In this document: piece after piece, positions 63,253 through 64,000 of the stretch
Numbering within the stretch: position 1 is the first letter of the stretch
Layout of the letters: every line of letters begins with the position of its first letter
Source of the DNA: JAWXBA01 sp048499805
GTDB lineage: Bacteria; Gemmatimonadota; Gemmatimonadetes; Gemmatimonadales; GWC2-71-9
Length of the DNA: 64,000 bases
Assembly (NCBI GenBank): GCA_048499805.1
Contig: JASNZF010000008.1
Location: forward strand, 1 to 64,000
Reading direction: 5' to 3'
Made by a program: the position numbers and the translations under genes
Notes under the pieces: model-generated
Databases searched by the model: none
Told to the model about the DNA's origin: nothing
What the model saw: the letters and a program-made list of their open reading frames with translations, nothing else

Positions 63253-63974
63253 CAGAGCCTCCCCAGGAGTTGCCGGATCCGGAGCCACCAGACGCGCCAC
63301 ACCGCCTCACGGACGATCCGCTTGGTCATCTTGCTCTGCCCCGCCACCCGGTCGACGAAGACGATCGGCACCTCCTCGAGGGTGAATCCCAGCTTGTAGG
63401 CCCGGAAGCTCATCTCGATCTGGAAGACATACCCGTCCGACTTGACCCGGTCGAGCGGAATCCGTTCCAGCACCCGGCGGTGGAAGCACTTGAACCCACC
63501 GGTCGCATCGGTCAGCGGGAGCCCGGTGATCCAGCGGACATAGATGTTGGCGCCATACGAGAGGAGCAGCCGGGACATCGGCCAGTTGATGACGTTGACG
63601 CCGGTCTTGTAGCGCGAGCCGAGGGCCACGTCGCTCCGTTCCGTGGCATGGATCAGGTCGAGGAGGTACTTGGGGTCGTGGGAGCGGTCGGCGTCCATCT
63701 CGAAGATCCGGGAGTACTCGCGCTCCAGCGCCCAGCGGAAGCCGGCCACGTAGGCCCGCCCCAGCCCCTCCTTCCGCGCCCGGTGCAGCACATGCACCCG
63801 CCCCGGGTGCGCGTCCGCGAGGCCGTCGGCGATCTGGCCGGTGCCGTCCGGGGAGTTGTCATCGACCACCAGGACCTGGATCCGGGGATCCTGGGACAGG
63901 ATCAGCGGCACGATGTCCGCCAGGTTGCGGCTCTCGTTGTAGGTGGGCAGCACCACAAGGAACTGGTCAGGCAA
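63252..63974 (-). CDS. Polyprenol-phosphate mannosyltransferase-like GT2 enzyme
   Basis: A 240-residue family 2 glycosyltransferase resembling dolichol/polyprenol monophosphomannose synthase. It has VVLPTYNESRNLADIVPLIL (residues 7-26), VLVVDDNSPDGTGQIADGLA, the donor-metal motif EMDADRSHDPKYLLDLI (near residue 91) and the acceptor-site block TGGFKCFHRRVLERIPLDRV. No membrane helices follow, so it is the soluble, single-domain type. It would load mannose or a similar sugar on polyprenyl phosphate. The TTG at 63974 has GGGAGA 7 nt upstream; the frame stays open to the window edge, so the start could lie further out. Confidence 0.88.
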   Translation of the reverse strand: MPDQFLVVLPTYNESRNLADIVPLILSQDPRIQVLVVDDNSPDGTGQIADGLADAHPGRVHVLHRARKEGLGRAYVAGFRWALEREYSRIFEMDADRSHDPKYLLDLIHATERSDVALGSRYKTGVNVINWPMSRLLLSYGANIYVRWITGLPLTDATGGFKCFHRRVLERIPLDRVKSDGYVFQIEMSFRAYKLGFTLEEVPIVFVDRVAGQSKMTKRIVREAVWRVWWLRIRQLLGRL

Positions 63975-64000
63975 CGGACGTCTCCCGCCGGCGTTCGCGC

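Overview
The window reads as chromosomal DNA of a high-GC, diderm, LPS-making bacterium, most likely a member of the Gemmatimonadota. The basis is the combination of a complete run of outer-membrane genes (bamA, skp/ompH, lpxD, an lpxC-fabZ fusion, lpxA, lpxB, lpxK, lolCD-type genes) with modules better known from Firmicutes (mcsA-mcsB-clpC protein-arginine-kinase proteolysis and bshC of bacillithiol synthesis), plus Gemmatimonadota-style secreted proteins (DUF885 and HExxHxxGxxH metalloproteases, repeat lipoproteins). This is an inference from gene content; the 23S fragment at the left edge would settle it.

Layout. 1-1207: 3' part of 23S rRNA, 5S rRNA and a terminator. 1372-3127: small accessory proteins (two beta-barrel-like secreted proteins, a VOC-fold protein). 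3340-7674: era, a Trm112-like zinc protein, a Ca2+/H+ antiporter carrying a ClpC-type N-terminal domain, a degenerate GGDEF response regulator and a zinc-ribbon protein, nearly all overlapping by 4 nt. 7791-26367: one tightly packed block, prfB (with programmed +1 frameshift), lysS, lolC/E, lolD, mcsA, mcsB, clpC, bamA, skp, lpxD, lpxC-fabZ, lpxA, a Gfo/Idh oxidoreductase, lpxB, a DUF374 acyltransferase and lpxK. 26389-34631: glutamate dehydrogenase, rlmH, a remnant of bshB followed by bshC, a small membrane protein, murJ, uvrC and a threonine synthase. 34816-42043: a TPR protein, tRNA-Gly(CCC), a lipoprotein plus a MacB-like ABC pair, and a convergent metalloprotease. 42323-49424: DUF512, der, plsY, gpsA, a MerR regulator, surE, pcm, a DedA protein, acylphosphatase and tRNA-Arg(CCT). 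49468-60102: an envelope cluster dominated by a 2,732-residue lipoprotein with 24 Ig-like repeats. 60217-62019: a DUF885 protein. 62020-62430: a non-coding stretch with a clear dif-like XerCD site. 62431-63974: dapF and a polyprenol-phosphate mannosyltransferase-like gene on the minus strand.

How it works together. Most genes in the first 62 kb lie on the plus strand and point toward the dif-like site at 62251-62278, while the two genes beyond it lie on the minus strand and also point toward it. That is the arrangement expected at a replication terminus. The large central block joins translation termination, lysyl-tRNA charging, arginine-phosphorylation-dependent proteolysis and the assembly of the outer membrane into what looks like one transcription unit.

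Most unusual points: the Clp_N-CAX fusion, which keeps the Gly-Thr-Glu-His element used by ClpC to bind phosphoarginine; the dif site with an rRNA operon only about 61 kb away; the bshB remnant; and the giant repeat lipoprotein.
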